A DNA stretch of 64,000 bases from the NCBI GenBank assembly GCA_003640385.1, contig RCAB01000022.1, positions 275,824-339,823 on the forward strand, given 5' to 3'. Both the position numbers and the translations under genes were made by a program. Positions 41,001 through 54,663 of the stretch are shown piece by piece (the first letter of the stretch is position 1; each line of letters begins with the position of its first letter). The notes beneath the pieces were generated by a model that saw only the letters and a list, made by a program, of their open reading frames with translations, was not told the DNA's origin and made no database searches. This DNA comes from Setaria digitata. Lineage: Eukaryota > Nematoda > Chromadorea > Rhabditida > Setariidae.

Positions 41001-42443
41001 GTCCACTTTTTCAAGCTTTAATAATTTACAGAGTTATGGTACTTTCGTAGCAAGACTGCAGCAAGCTTATCATATTTGGTCACGTCTTGGTATGTCAATC
41101 CATGGTGTGCGATCTTGTGGCGATTACATGTTCAGTGGTCATACAACAGCGATAACGTTGTTGAATCATTTCATTACAGAATGTTAGCCGTCATCTTTCG
41201 TTCGTATAGGTTTCACGAGATCCATTATTGATCAGTTCCTTTTTCTTTCTACCAACCTTTCCTCCGATGTTTTCAAATTTGTGACATTTCTTGAAATATA
41301 GTGGTTTTGTATCAAGCGCTGCATCATCACAATATATGTCTAGTATTTAAGTAAAGTAGAGTTAAAAATATACCTGATTAATCGGTTCATAGTACTTTAC
41401 TTAGTAGTTTAAATACATTTCAAAGCTCAGCATTGCTTTTTAGTTTCGGCTGTACTTTCTAATTAAGTATTTTCGAATAAGTATTTAGCAAGGCCTGTAC
41501 TGCTACTTCGACCATTCATGCTGAAGAGGTTTCTGGATTTAAACTTTTAGTTCATCAAATAAGTAAAGTTGAGATATCACACTGAGATCACCTGGAAGTA
41601 AAGGATTTGTGTAACAGAAGATGAATGAAATTTCCGTTTAATTTTTTTTTGTGTTTTGATTAGAAGTGCACTAAGTGGTAAATTTGAATCTAATTTACAG
41701 ATACACCAGATTCATGGCATAGCTTGCACACAATTACGTGGGTTCTGAATCTCTTTGGAATATTTTTCATTTTGGCTGGCCATGAACATTACAGCATTGA
41801 TGTTTTCATCGCATTCTGCATTTCATCCAGAATGTTTTTATATTATCATGCATATGCATACCATCAGTTCAGTTTTTCGGAAAATGATAATCGGATGAGA
41901 TTATGGTTTCCACTTGGCTGGTATGCTTCATTTCTTTTTGTTTGTTTTCCCCCCTTTTTTTGTAAAGACCGAATGTCATAAATTAGGATTCCTAACGTTA
42001 CGTTGTATCACCTATCACAGTCACTGAAAGATAACAAAGTTTACGATGCTTTAGATAAAAAATATGTTATAAATGGTCTTTAAATAAGTTGATTGGGCTA
42101 CATGAATGCAGCAAAAGATCCTGTGCTGGAGATTTAAACGATTTATTGTTTTAACATGTGCGCATCATTTTCCAGGTTTTTTGAGGCTGGTGGACAGGGT
42201 CGTGTTGAAAATGATTTTGATCTTCCTCTTAATTTCCCCGCAATTTCGTTTCCGGCATTTCGAAAATGTTTGCTTTTGGGAAGTGAGAGAAGAAAGGATT
42301 TGGACAAAAGGTCAGCAGGGAAGCTTATTGTGGGCGGTGGTTATATTCCAGTTGATTGCAACGAACATATTAAGAAAAGAAAGAATGGGAAAAGTAAAAC
42401 TTCGTTGTGCGGACAGCGTACAACTTTTGAAAGAAATTTATGA
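38032..42443 (+). CDS. Sphingomyelin synthase-related protein (SMSr/SAMD8 type), complete, 10 exons
   Basis: Multi-pass membrane enzyme of the sphingomyelin-synthase family, which transfers a phosphobase head group onto ceramide. Exons: 38032-38253, 38424-38558, 38945-39117, 39360-39462, 39671-39791, 39933-40071, 40595-40712, 41032-41182, 41701-41920, 42176-42443; 549 aa, longer than human SAMD8 (415) because of a linker after the SAM domain and a basic C-terminal tail. Seen: N-terminal SAM domain (about 45-115), first membrane span at about 222-242, catalytic motif [10 protein letters not shown] (His374) and motif GHEHYSIDV (His417, Asp421). These supply the family's His-His-Asp triad. Glu416, before the second His, is the SMSr-like residue; SMS1/SMS2 have Asp. 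Expected in ER or Golgi membranes, by family. Translation could instead begin at Met8. Ceramide phosphoethanolamine synthesis is the likelier activity, by inference. Confidence 0.9.
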
Positions 42444-43896
42444 TTTTATCCCATTAGTAATTAAAATGGTAAAGTCATTTTAGAGCCTTCAGAATATTAC
42501 GGGAATTTCTTTTGATTAAGAAAGTCGACTTTCGCAGTCGTTAGGATTATCGGTTTTATTTATCCGTTGTTCCGGCCGCAAGCCATTAGTAGCAGTTTTA
42601 TTTCTACTTTCTTCCTAATTTCTTTGAAGAAAATTGTGTTATATCCTCTTTGCTTCAGTTATATCTGGTCTTTAAAAGCATAAGAAATTTTAAGCAGAGT
42701 ACATATCTTACTTTTCGTATTTTTTGATGCATTGATGTCGTCGTACTACCACCAGCGATTATTTTATTTTTTTTTTTTTTTTTGTAACTTGCTTTTCTTT
42801 CTGATGGTGTTCATAAAAAATAAGTTGAATGCGATGTTGATGTAAAAACGCACATAAGCTTGTTAAGTTTCCATGCATTTTTTAATTTTATTATTCAAGT
42901 AACTTATTATTGTATTTTCCTGCTGCTCGAGATGGCTGGTGTTTTATTTCTTTCCTTTCTTCAGTTTTTTTTTTTTTTTTTTTTTTTTTGATGTATTCTT
43001 TCATTTGTGCAGCGGAAAATAAGGGATTATTAAATGGGTAAATTTTTTTTTGGAATGAAAATATTTTCTCTTCTTGAAAAGCAACTTTTGTTTTCGCTCT
43101 GTGCAGAGCAATGCTGTGATAATTCTGTAACATATTATAGTGATTGGCTTTTCTATTTTAATGTTTATTAGAATTGCATTATTGCTCATTAGATATAGAC
43201 TATTGGTTCTGTGATAACATAAGGTAGTGTTATAAGTTCATTGTGATAAGTGGTATTTACATCTTTATATTGTTTTGCTCAAGATTCTTGTAAACTAAAG
43301 CTAATTTTTATAGCTCAGGATCAGGTGGGTTGCTGGAGTCATTTTCTTGCATCGCCTGATGCATTTTATGGAATTATTTGCATTTCTCTAAATGCTGCAT
43401 GGTTGTTATACATAGCAATCTATTTTCGAACCTTCACAGCATAGAAATTATTTCTTCCATTCTCCATTTTTTATCTTCCGTTGGTGTATAGAATTTCGTC
43501 TCTGGTTCTGTTCTCTTTGGCTTTTTTTTGTCAATTTTTTGCACTGATTAAGGAAAAAATTTTAAAACAAATAAAGAGTGGAGAATGCGAACTATTATTG
43601 GAGTGTTAATAGGATTTCTATTTAAAATAAACTTGACCGAGAAGGGCGAGAGACGGGTGTATAGAGTAATGGAACATTGCTACAAAGTCAGTTAAAAATT
43701 ATCGTCAAACTCTTCGCTAATTACCGCATAAAGATCCATTTACATATTTAAATATTATTTCTGGTCTAACTCATAATCCAAATAAATAAACGTTTTTTTT
43801 TTAATATAAGAAAGTCAGATTTTCCTGTCATTTGCTTATTGTATTTTTTTATAAAGACGGGTTAGTGAGGGCTTGTGAGTAGAAGTGTTTTGGAAT
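42444..43896. other. Intergenic region between SMSr and the SH2-kinase
   Basis: About 1.45 kb between two plus-strand genes. It holds the SMSr 3' flank, poly-T runs near 42765 and 42966, and the orphan exon-like frame at 43314-43444. Neither neighbouring gene model needs any of this sequence. Confidence 0.5.
43314..43444 (+). pseudogene. Orphan terminal exon-like frame with one predicted membrane helix
   Basis: A TTTTTATAG acceptor precedes a 42-codon open frame ending in TAG. The peptide contains WSHFLASPDAFYG followed by a hydrophobic run, IICISLNAAWLLYIAIYF, that would span a membrane. Composition and spacing look protein-coding rather than random AT-rich translation. It does not join either neighbouring gene in frame, and I find no upstream exons between 42444 and 43313. 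The pattern of Ser-Pro, Leu-Asn and Trp faintly recalls the C-terminal helix of ankyrin-repeat DHHC acyltransferases, but no DHHC motif is nearby. It may be a remnant. Confidence 0.3.
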
Positions 43897-45996
43897 ATGT
43901 CAGTGGCTCAGATTTTCGAGGAGCGAATAGATCCGGATTTGCAAAGTCGGGGAATATTTCATGGTTATGTGCCACTTACAGATGTGAAGACACTTCTCAT
44001 CAAGGAGGGAGATTATTTGCTTCGATTAATTGAGCATTATGGTGAAATTATTTTTCACTAGATGTCACTGAATTACTTGTGTTTATTAATCTTCAGTTTC
44101 ATTGATTAGTATAGAGAAGTGAGAGTCTCATTTTTTCAAGTGATGACCGAACAGGAATGCATAAAAAACAGAAGATGATTTCAGGCCAACTCGTCTGTGT
44201 CTTATCTGTGTATCATAACGGTGAAGTGATTACAGTATGTGTGAATCGTAAGGATCAAATGTATTTCTTCAATGTTGACTATAAGGTTCATCTTCCTTTC
44301 AAATGAAAAGCTAATACAGTAGAAATTCTGTATTTGATCCTGATAAATTTTATCACAACTAAATGATTGTTAAGGTGCGAATGGAGCACCTCTCAATTCG
44401 AAATGTTCAGCATAGTAGCGTAGGTTCACTGCTCGACTGGCACCGCAATACGAAGACACCATTAGCTGAAAAACAAATTATTCTGGAGAACCCTGTTGCT
44501 TTTGCATCCTGGAACTTGCCATCTTCCAGTATTGCACAACTTTTGGGAGACATTTACGGATGCTATCGGATGAAGGTTATCGACTCTTTCAAGCTTCTTT
44601 ATTATTCTAAATAAGGATGCTAAAATAATATTTACTTTTCATCTCTATTGCAGAGTTATGAAGTAATAATTTATGTTGAAAAGCAAAAAATTCACGCCGC
44701 TGCTTTACTACTTACAAACAAGCAGTTAATGGTCGAAAGCAAGAAGCAATTCTTGGCCGAAGCTCGCATTCTAAAAGAATTATCCCATCCAAATATTTTA
44801 CAGTTCTATGGAGTCATCGTTACCGCTGTCCCACTTACAATGATTGTTGGACTTTGTAAAAGTAAGAAATATAAATCTATTTCCTATTATTGTTGTTGTT
44901 ACCTGTATGACTGAGATTTCTACCAAAATCGTTAGTAAATTTTAATTGAGAATTTTAGCGAATTTGCTAATACTTCTGAAAAAAAGAAAATTGCGCAAAG
45001 ACCAAAAATTACGCTATGTCACCGAAGCAGCTGCCGCTCTGAAATATTTCACGGAAAAAGGATATGTCCATAAGTGATTTTTCTCGAACTACAAAAACTG
45101 ATGTAATTCTTGTAATGCACTTCTTAAGTCTCTTTCTTTTCTCCCCCACAATAGCAAAAGTCTCGAAACATTCGCAAACTTATTCTTATTTAAACTTGTT
45201 CTTAACAAAATATGCTCTTAACATAAAGAAACTGCAGAGACGTCAGGACGAAAAACTGCCTAATTGATCAGAACATGACGCTGAAGTTGGCCAATTTTTG
45301 CTATGCCGCATCAGACCGATGTCCACCATTTATTCACCAAGAATCCCTAGACAATATTTGTACGAGATGGCTGGCTCCTGAAACGATGCTTAGGCATGAC
45401 TTCTCTAAAGAAACCGATGTCTGGGCTTTCGGCGTACTTGTAGGTTGAGCTTTATAAATATGAACGACTCTGAAATAAAGCTTCACTCACCTTCGAAGAC
45501 ATCATTGCTTAATCTATAAGCATTGCTACTGCCAATAACCAACTATGGCTTAAACTAGCTCTTCTCCCTGCTGACCTCTCACGTCCTTTGCAGAACATAA
45601 CTTCGTCTTTTAAGATGTGGGAGATTTATGAAAATGGAGAAACCCCCTATCGCGACCTGTCCAACATGGAAATCCGGTCTTACATTATTCGCAGCAAAAA
45701 ACGTTTGGAACTTCCGAAAGTCATTTTTCTATACTGGAAACAATTCATGTTTAAAAAAAAAAAATCGACCTTGCTTACGGGTCTTCCAAATACCCCGAAG
45801 TGGACTCAACCAATAGGACACAAGCAATGTTACCCAACATAATATTCCAATGACAATACAGCTCAACTTTCTTTAGAAAGCACCAATAAAAGTCAAGAAA
45901 TCGATGGCGCGATGCTGGGAAGAAAAACCGTCACGACGGCCTACATTCCAAGAACTCGAAACTACACTAAAGGGAATCAAAAACAAAGAACTTTGA
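43897..45996 (+). CDS. Fer-like SH2-kinase, probable pseudokinase, complete, 8 exons
   Basis: 398-aa SH2 plus tyrosine-kinase-fold protein lacking F-BAR, the short layout typical of the large nematode Fer-like group. Exons: 43897-44041, 44185-44285, 44375-44575, 44654-44861, 44959-45073, 45238-45439, 45615-45719, 45877-45996. SH2 domain at about 18-110 keeps the phosphotyrosine-binding Arg (DYLLR, Arg43). Kinase fold runs from about 135 to 395. Key changes: the VAVK lysine aligns with Leu168, the glycine loop is poor (GDIYGCYR), HRD is HKD (256-258), and DFG is NFC (276-278). The alpha-C Glu185, catalytic-loop Asp258 and Asn263, RWLAPE, DVWAFGV and a C-lobe CWEEKPSRRPTF are intact. The frame has no stops, which argues for a maintained non-catalytic or scaffold role over a dead gene. 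The exon 7 donor (GTCATT) is weak. Substrate and partner are unknown. Confidence 0.85.
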
Positions 45997-46311
45997 TAAC
46001 AACGTGCCTGGTGTACAAGGGAATCCACCTTTAACGGTATTTAAAAACGAGTTACTCCTGTAACCCCATCAAAACATAAACACCCAAGAAGGTTGAAGTC
46101 ATTTTACAGCCTTCCGTCAACCGTGAACATAGAAATACAATGTTGCCCCAGCGGACATATTAGTAACGGGTTCCACTGATATTGTCATGTCCTCATAGTT
46201 GACAGTAAGCAAGCGCATTTAATGAAACTCCAGAAAATCACCCCACTCCCTACCCAATCTTCTGTTATACCAAAACGGATATTATACAAGAAACAAGAGT
46301 TGCAATAATTT

Positions 46312-46317
46312 TTTATT
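46312..46317 (-). terminator. Polyadenylation signal AATAAA for polyubiquitin
   Basis: AATAAA on the minus strand, 256 nt past the polyubiquitin stop codon. Canonical hexamer; actual use is inferred. Confidence 0.5.
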
Positions 46318-46572
46318 CACAAATTCATAGACAAGAAAAAACTTCATCCACTCCGAGAACTAAGGGCAATCCAAAAATTTTCGACCAGTAATCAAAGTCG
46401 GCATAAAAGTCAGTACAAACCTACCCAGGAAAATTCACTACGCAATGTCAGTCCATAGAAATGGAACCCTTCAGAAAAGAATTTCGATGCTCTCAGCCCT
46501 CCTATTTCCAATCTCAATTAAATAATAATATCTTCCACCACTCAAAAAAATTTACAGTAAGCAGGCATCAGA

Positions 46573-48285
<1,713 letters not shown>

Positions 48286-48521
48286 TCAGCTTCACCCAAA
48301 CACCTCTGTTCAGACCAGACCGTACTACCGAACGTCAGCTGTCACAGAGTCCGGGAAACTAGTTATCAGATACCCTGGAACCACCAGAACACCACATCCT
48401 CACTGCAGTAAACCAGAAACCTCGTACCACCGTACACACCAGTGTCTAGACCAAGAGCAACAGCGTATCGGCAGCCAACCAGTCAACCAAGGAATGAATG
48501 GCCTGCAAGCAGACTGCCCAT

Positions 48522-48529
48522 CTTATATA
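48522..48529 (-). promoter_or_regulatory. TATA box of polyubiquitin
   Basis: TATATAAG on the minus strand, about 360 nt upstream of the polyubiquitin ATG. It lies 35-40 nt downstream of a heat-shock element and beside a C-rich (minus-strand G-rich) GC-box-like block at 48538-48550. A start site near 48495 would be expected. Confidence 0.65.
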
Positions 48530-48563
48530 TCACCCCTGCCCCCCGCCCCCTTCCCACCAGCAC

Positions 48564-48577
48564 TCTCCAGAACATTC
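48564..48577 (-). promoter_or_regulatory. Heat-shock element upstream of polyubiquitin
   Basis: Minus strand GGAATGTTCTGGAG, three alternating nGAAn units (GAA-TTC-GAg) with one mismatch in the third. This is the HSF1 binding pattern. It sits about 35 nt upstream of the TATA box, the usual spacing for heat-inducible genes. Polyubiquitin is a classic stress-induced gene, so the match is functionally sensible. Confidence 0.6.
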
Positions 48578-48603
48578 CACCCACCGATCGATTTGCGGGG
48601 CAG

Positions 48604-48632
48604 TCTCTCTTCCCTCTCTCTTTCTCTCCTTC
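48604..48632 (-). promoter_or_regulatory. GA-rich (GAGA-like) tract upstream of the heat-shock element
   Basis: CT-rich on plus, hence GAGAGAAAGAGAGAG-type on the minus (coding) strand, directly upstream of the heat-shock element. GAGA tracts keep heat-shock promoters open in flies; a similar role here is inference. Confidence 0.4.
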
Positions 48633-51352
48633 CTTTCCATTTTCTTCATTATTGATTGGCATCCGAACTGGATTGAATCAGATCAGATCATAATCTATCA
48701 TGATATCCCACTAGCACATCTAATATGTACAATGCTCATAATAGATGAGAAAAAAGCTTACTTGTCGAAGGATGGTAGTTGGAGATAGTGCCCGTTGATG
48801 CTGACTGATAAGAGTAAGAATCGATCAAGTGGAGAATGTTAATTGGATCGATGGCCAGTTAGGTAGCACTTGTAACAGACTGGTTAATGAAGTGGCATAT
48901 TCAAGAAATGATCGGAAAATCAGGGCAGTGAGAGAAGGAGCAACCTGACTTGGAAGAAGGGTACCGTTACTATCACTCAATTTTCTGGCATGACCCTTAA
49001 AGAGGAGGGGCAAAGGCTGAGGGTGAAGAACGGATGAATGAACGAACACATGGCGATTTGACCTTTCACTTGGAGGTGTTATGAGGTTTCGGATGGCGGC
49101 AGCTCAAGTTTTGTTAAATCTACAAAGTTTTGCTGATTTGAAGTAGGCGTGATTCACTGGTGAGCTAACTTTCCCTTCATTTTTCTAAAGTCTTCTGTGT
49201 TCCGAGTACCTAACGTGTCTCACAACTCAGAGGATTCTAGTCCACAGATGCATCTTAACCCATTATAGACATTTCAAGTTATTCTAGCTCCTTTCATTTT
49301 TATCCTTTCTAAATTTTTTTGTTCATGAATCACTGCGTACACAACATCCACGGCGCGTCGTCATAACTGAAGCTACCTTTTACCATTGGTCAGTGGAGTT
49401 AGCAAACAGCCTTCATTTCATTGCTCATCACATAGATTACGCTTACCCGAATACGTTTGCTGTTCATCGGTTTAATTTTCAATGAATCGAGACTAGCAGC
49501 ACTACTGATAAACAATCGATGCTTAGAGAGACAGAGTAACTGAGAAGTTGTGCATGATAATAACAATCAGTGTTTTGCGAGTCAAAGTTCTCCAGCGAAC
49601 AATATTACTCTTATGTTATCGTACTGATGTTTTTTACAGATGAAATGTGTTAAAGCGCTTCACATTGCACCCTGGTTCTATGCGCCATTTGTGGTTCGGC
49701 TGTAAATTGGAAGAAGCTAACAGTCCACGAATTTCATGGTACCTGTAGGCATTGTAATCACATTTTTTTTCTCGTCAGAGGGGTACATATACCCTATAAT
49801 GTGACGCAGACAGCTCGAATGAGTTAAAACTACTGCTGCTGTTCTTTTAACACATCCTATATCGATTCAAACCTTTCTTCGCAACGGCAACAGGACCTAT
49901 GAATCATTGCTTGGGGTGAATGGTGACATCAGAGCAGTTGTTTCAAATGTATTAGGGGCCGTATGTAAATGGTCTTGTTCATTAAGACTTACTATTACTC
50001 CTCCAATTTGTCCATTTTCAAGTCCTTCAACACTATTTCTCATTTTTAGAAAAAAGGAGGTTGTTAAAGATCAATGATACAATTCAGCCGTAACAATTAC
50101 TCAGGTTTTAGTTTTACCCTTCCTCCAGCCTAAACAGAAACATGTCGAACAGATAAAATTATACACGACATATTTTTTACGTAAAACATGATTATATTCC
50201 TCAATACTTTAACTCTTTGAAAAAACTACATATAGTTATTACCTGTAGTGATTAAACCATTTAACGAAAAGGGTTATATTCGTAAGAAGTAAGAACAGAG
50301 CAGGCGTAAGAACTGCCGTCCTATGGATATCACTGACAATTAGGCAAAATAAATATGGAAACAATGCAAATATTCAAAGCAAAACAAAAGAGAACAATGT
50401 ACACAACTGAATACCCTCTTACACTGCCCTAAATTCCAGCACATATAACTTTAAATTTTAGAGGGAAATCTATCTGAGTATCCAAAAATCTTCGCTTCTG
50501 AATACTTAAATATTCAGAGGCGAAGATTTTTGCGTGTTCGATCGTGTGCTCTACCATGAACAAAATACCACTATTCTGGAATAGAGGACAGAAACAAAAT
50601 CAATGAAGTCTTCATTTAGCCGTGAACGGAAAAACTGTGATGAATTTGGATGGCTGAGACCAATTAGTCCAGATAGTCAAGAAAGATATTCAGTTAGATG
50701 TCACGAGGCTAGTTTTATAAGCCTAATCTGAAAAGCTCCACTTACACTGCTTCTGATACTGCGAGGTCTGGGTTAGTGGGAAGTTCACATACCCAAAGAA
50801 ATATATTGAGATCTTTGCCAGTCAACGTTATCATATCAGAAATATGATTTTAAGTTTGAACAAAAACAGGGTTTTCCCTAATGAACTTGTCTAGTACAGA
50901 CTTGAAAAACTTCACATCCAACTGTGCAAAATAACAAAGAAAAAAAACTTGGACAAACATTTAACTAAGTGCCCATGGGAAATCTTCTGAGCACTTCGAC
51001 TAGAGAGCATCCGTACAACCGGCGATAACAATACACAGATTGTTCTAACAGCAAACATATGTCCGAACATGTGTTTCTGGGCATAGAAAACTCAGTAGTA
51101 CCGAGACAATGCTGTGTTAGGGACGGCCTGTTTTTCTGATAAATTGGTACTGTGATAGAATATGATGACATTTACATAAGTTCATTTTTTTTCCTCATTT
51201 GAAACAGCAGTTAAATTTGAAAATACTGACAAGAAAGATATTAATTACGAAAATTTCGAATCTGCTAAAGAAATCAGAGTTTTAGTTGAAATCTTTTTTC
51301 TTCCACAGCGGCAAAAGTAACCGTGGTTTTATATTCTTACCATCAATTTGAA
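48633..51352. other. Intergenic region between polyubiquitin promoter and importin-13 stop
   Basis: About 2.7 kb with no convincing gene. Its one striking element is the 50-nt near-palindrome at 50483-50532. The remainder is AT-rich with short random frames. Confidence 0.55.
50483..50532. repeat. 24-bp-arm near-perfect inverted repeat (hairpin)
   Basis: The arm CAAAAATCTTCGCTTCTGAA at 50483-50502, extended to 50506, is matched by its reverse complement at 50509-50532. Pairing is 22 of 24, with only a 2-nt centre; one mismatch is a G-T wobble. The flanks do not continue the symmetry. Confidence 0.9.
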
Positions 51353-54300
51353 TTATATTTTGATTTCCTTTCGCCTCTGCATATTGAACTGTAGTGCCAT
51401 ATGTTTGAAATTTTTTGCATTATGAGTTTCTTTCAACATATTAACAACTTCCTGAGTATTACCGTATGGAAGACCGTTTAAGCATTGCCTGGAATTATAA
51501 ATGGAGTGAAACATATGAGGATAAAGTGGAACATACATTATTAAATTGAATGTAGTTCTAACCTCGTTTCTAGAGGGTAGTTCCGAGCAAGCAACATCAG
51601 AATCTCCGAAAGAGCTTCAGCCGTTGATTTCATCAATTCGGTTTGTAGACGGCTGAATACGACACTTATAAGACTTTCACCAGCTTCTTGAAGAACTTCA
51701 GTAAATACACAACTGGTGATTATATTTCTTATCATCGTTGCAAGCATAACCGAGTCCTTCCGACATAGGTTTGTGTCTTTACTAGTTGCCAAAATCTAAA
51801 AACATAATTTAACTATCTGCTACTTCTGCATACAAATCAAAAACCATAATCCCTGTGGCAAACTTGATCTCAAACATTGGTCCCTTAGGTAATAAAGCTA
51901 ACACAGTGGCTCATACTACTCATAACTTATACTGCTCATAAATGCAAGAAATTCGCTCCTCGCTTGCTGGCACTTCATTGAAAGAAGAAGACAAAAGAAT
52001 AAAGAGATTTAACCTTGAGTGACATGTGCAGTAATGCTCTCAGAAAAATATATCCATCTGGTAGTGAACTGCACACAAATTTCCAGTCCTTTTTCACGAT
52101 ATGATAAGCTAACTCGATATGTTCCTCGTTAAACTCGTCCATTGACTCGTTAATATTTTTAAACCAACCTGCTATTCGTGTTGCAAGTTTTACCATTACA
52201 TCATTCAAATTGTTGCTCGAGCAAATGAGAACTACTGATTTTGCTAATTTACAAGCAGCGGCTGGGTGTTTTAATAGGATAAAATCGAGCACACCACAAT
52301 ACGAGTTCAGCAATGTTTCAGTGTCATCTTGAACAGCTATTAAACCTGAGCGTAGGACATCACAAATTCTTTCAACCAAAATTTCAGAAGAGGAAAAATT
52401 TCGAAGCAAATCCAGTAACAAAGGCATAGCTTGCCAAAGTACGATATGAACTGTTTTTTTTGAAAGGTTTTTCACTTTCGGTTCACTTTCATCGGCAGAA
52501 ACAGTGGTTTGCGTCTTCTGAGTACTGACGAGAGCGGAAAGGACATCAAGTTCAAAAATACATTCATCCTCGAGAGTTTCTGTAGACTGAGAACTTGTTG
52601 GCAAATGCCCTTCGACGATCATTTGTAAAATTTTTAATCGTGGCGTAAGAATTGAATCCAAACTTTTCAAGACATAATTTGATTCGTGTACGGCCAACGA
52701 CAAGCCTAAACAACGAAGAGCACAGATACGCAGTATCCGTGGTTTCTGATTGTCACAAAAATATTCGTAACATTTTTGAACTACTCGATCCATGACATCC
52801 AGATGTAGTGTCCGGGATTCAACATATTTTTCTAGATTTTTTAGCGCTTCTTCTGTGCAACCGGTTATATCAACAAAGGTCAATGCTAGCTCCATGCAAA
52901 TTGTTCCCTGCTTATCAGCTTCACTTCCTGTGCAAATAAGATGTGATAAAGAATAAAAGAGGTTCATCAAAGACTTTCCAAGCTGGCTTGCTCCGTATAT
53001 TTCATCCGTAAGATGCCAAGATAAAAGCGAAACGCAATGTTCCAAAATCCGGTTAATTGTCGCTGCGTCATTTTCCGTCATGTAATCTGCTATCCGTTCA
53101 AGAAGATATAAAATTGCTTCCACCCTTAAGAATGAGTGATGAGACATAAATACGCAAGAGAAAATATAAACATAAATATAAAAAAATATAAAACAAATAA
53201 AAATTTTTTACAAAGTAAACGACCAGAGATATAAATGGAAAATTAAGGTTATTTGTGAAATAATTGTGAAATATGCATCTGCTGAATACTTTGGCTGTTT
53301 TCATTTCCACTACTATAAGACTTCATAATTTCAGACTTTACTACCCAGTGAAATCAATAAGCTACTTCCTTTTACATGTAAAAAAAAGTAAAAGTAAAAA
53401 AAAAAACTCACTTGCAAATATCTGTTTCACTGACTGCTTCGCCTAACAATCTTACCAGCATAAAAGTGGAGTCTGTTGGCGCAATTTCAAATGCGTTTAA
53501 GGAAACTTCAACACGTTGAAAACGGTATCTGAATTAAGAAAAATTCAACATTTTTCTACACCATACTTGTAATGAAAAATATACTTCTGGAGCTGATAGA
53601 TCCATTACTTAAGGTTCCAAAGTGCCGGAAAGTTCTTTTGTGGTGAAAAAATTTCGACAGTACATCTAACAAAGCAAACATTACTCAAAAAAAAAAAAAA
53701 AAAAAAAAAAACAAACTGGAAATCCAACTCACAAAATTTAAGAAATGTTATTCTTAATTTTTCTTTAATGTTATTTTTATCATTGTATACAGTTAATACA
53801 AATCTTAACTTCTACCTCTCAAATTTCTCCACTTGGTCTTTATCAAATAGCTGAAATACATCTTGTGGTGGATAAGAAAGTTTTGTGATAGCGCACCACT
53901 GTAATCGAATATAAAATGTGCTGCACTCAGCAATGAGCTAAAAAAATGATTTAGGAAAATAACCTGATTTAGCCTCTGCTCCAATTCCATCTACTTTTCA
54001 CAGCGAAAATTTTTTTTTTAAAAATAATTATAGTCAAGTAGCATAAAGAAAGTGCAAAATCAATTTAGTAAACTTGACTTCAATGTGCCCTTACTTCATG
54101 CTGTGCAGTTTCGTTAACACGTGACCCAGGCAAAGAAAGCAAATCATCTTTTAGAGTATTCCAGAAGATTTCTGAGGTATCTGATATAACTTCATCATAC
54201 GGATAAAAACCAGGCCAAAGAGAAATTTTTTCAAAAAATGTGCAAAGGAGTCTGCAATAAGGAGGAGAAAAAATTAAAAGGAAAGTTGTTGAACAGAAAT

Positions 54301-54630
54301 CACTAAAGGCAAGCCTGCTCAGATAAAAGAAATGGAAATCTTCGTGTTCGACTTTAGTCGTCCAAAAATTCATGTTTATCAGGACAAAAGATAAGTCGGC
54401 AAACTTTATAAAAAGTATAAATTTTTATAAACCTACCTTAAAACTTCACCATTCCGCTTCTCCACACAACCAATTAGCAATGGCCGCATCGTCGCTTCAA
54501 AAAATTCAGCCAATGCCGAAACCAGAAATCCATATTCTTCAAGTTCAGAAATATAATCCTCCCGGCTCATACCGTTTTTTTCCTTATACCGTTTATTTAA
54601 AATATCAAGTTGTTCTACAATTGCCTGAAA

Positions 54631-54663
<33 letters not shown>

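Noticed and set aside
42156..42483. Second frame (125 codons) over the last SMSr exon
   Set aside because: It is out of frame with the conserved WFPLGW-FFEAGGQ junction; the phase-matched frame ends at 42443.
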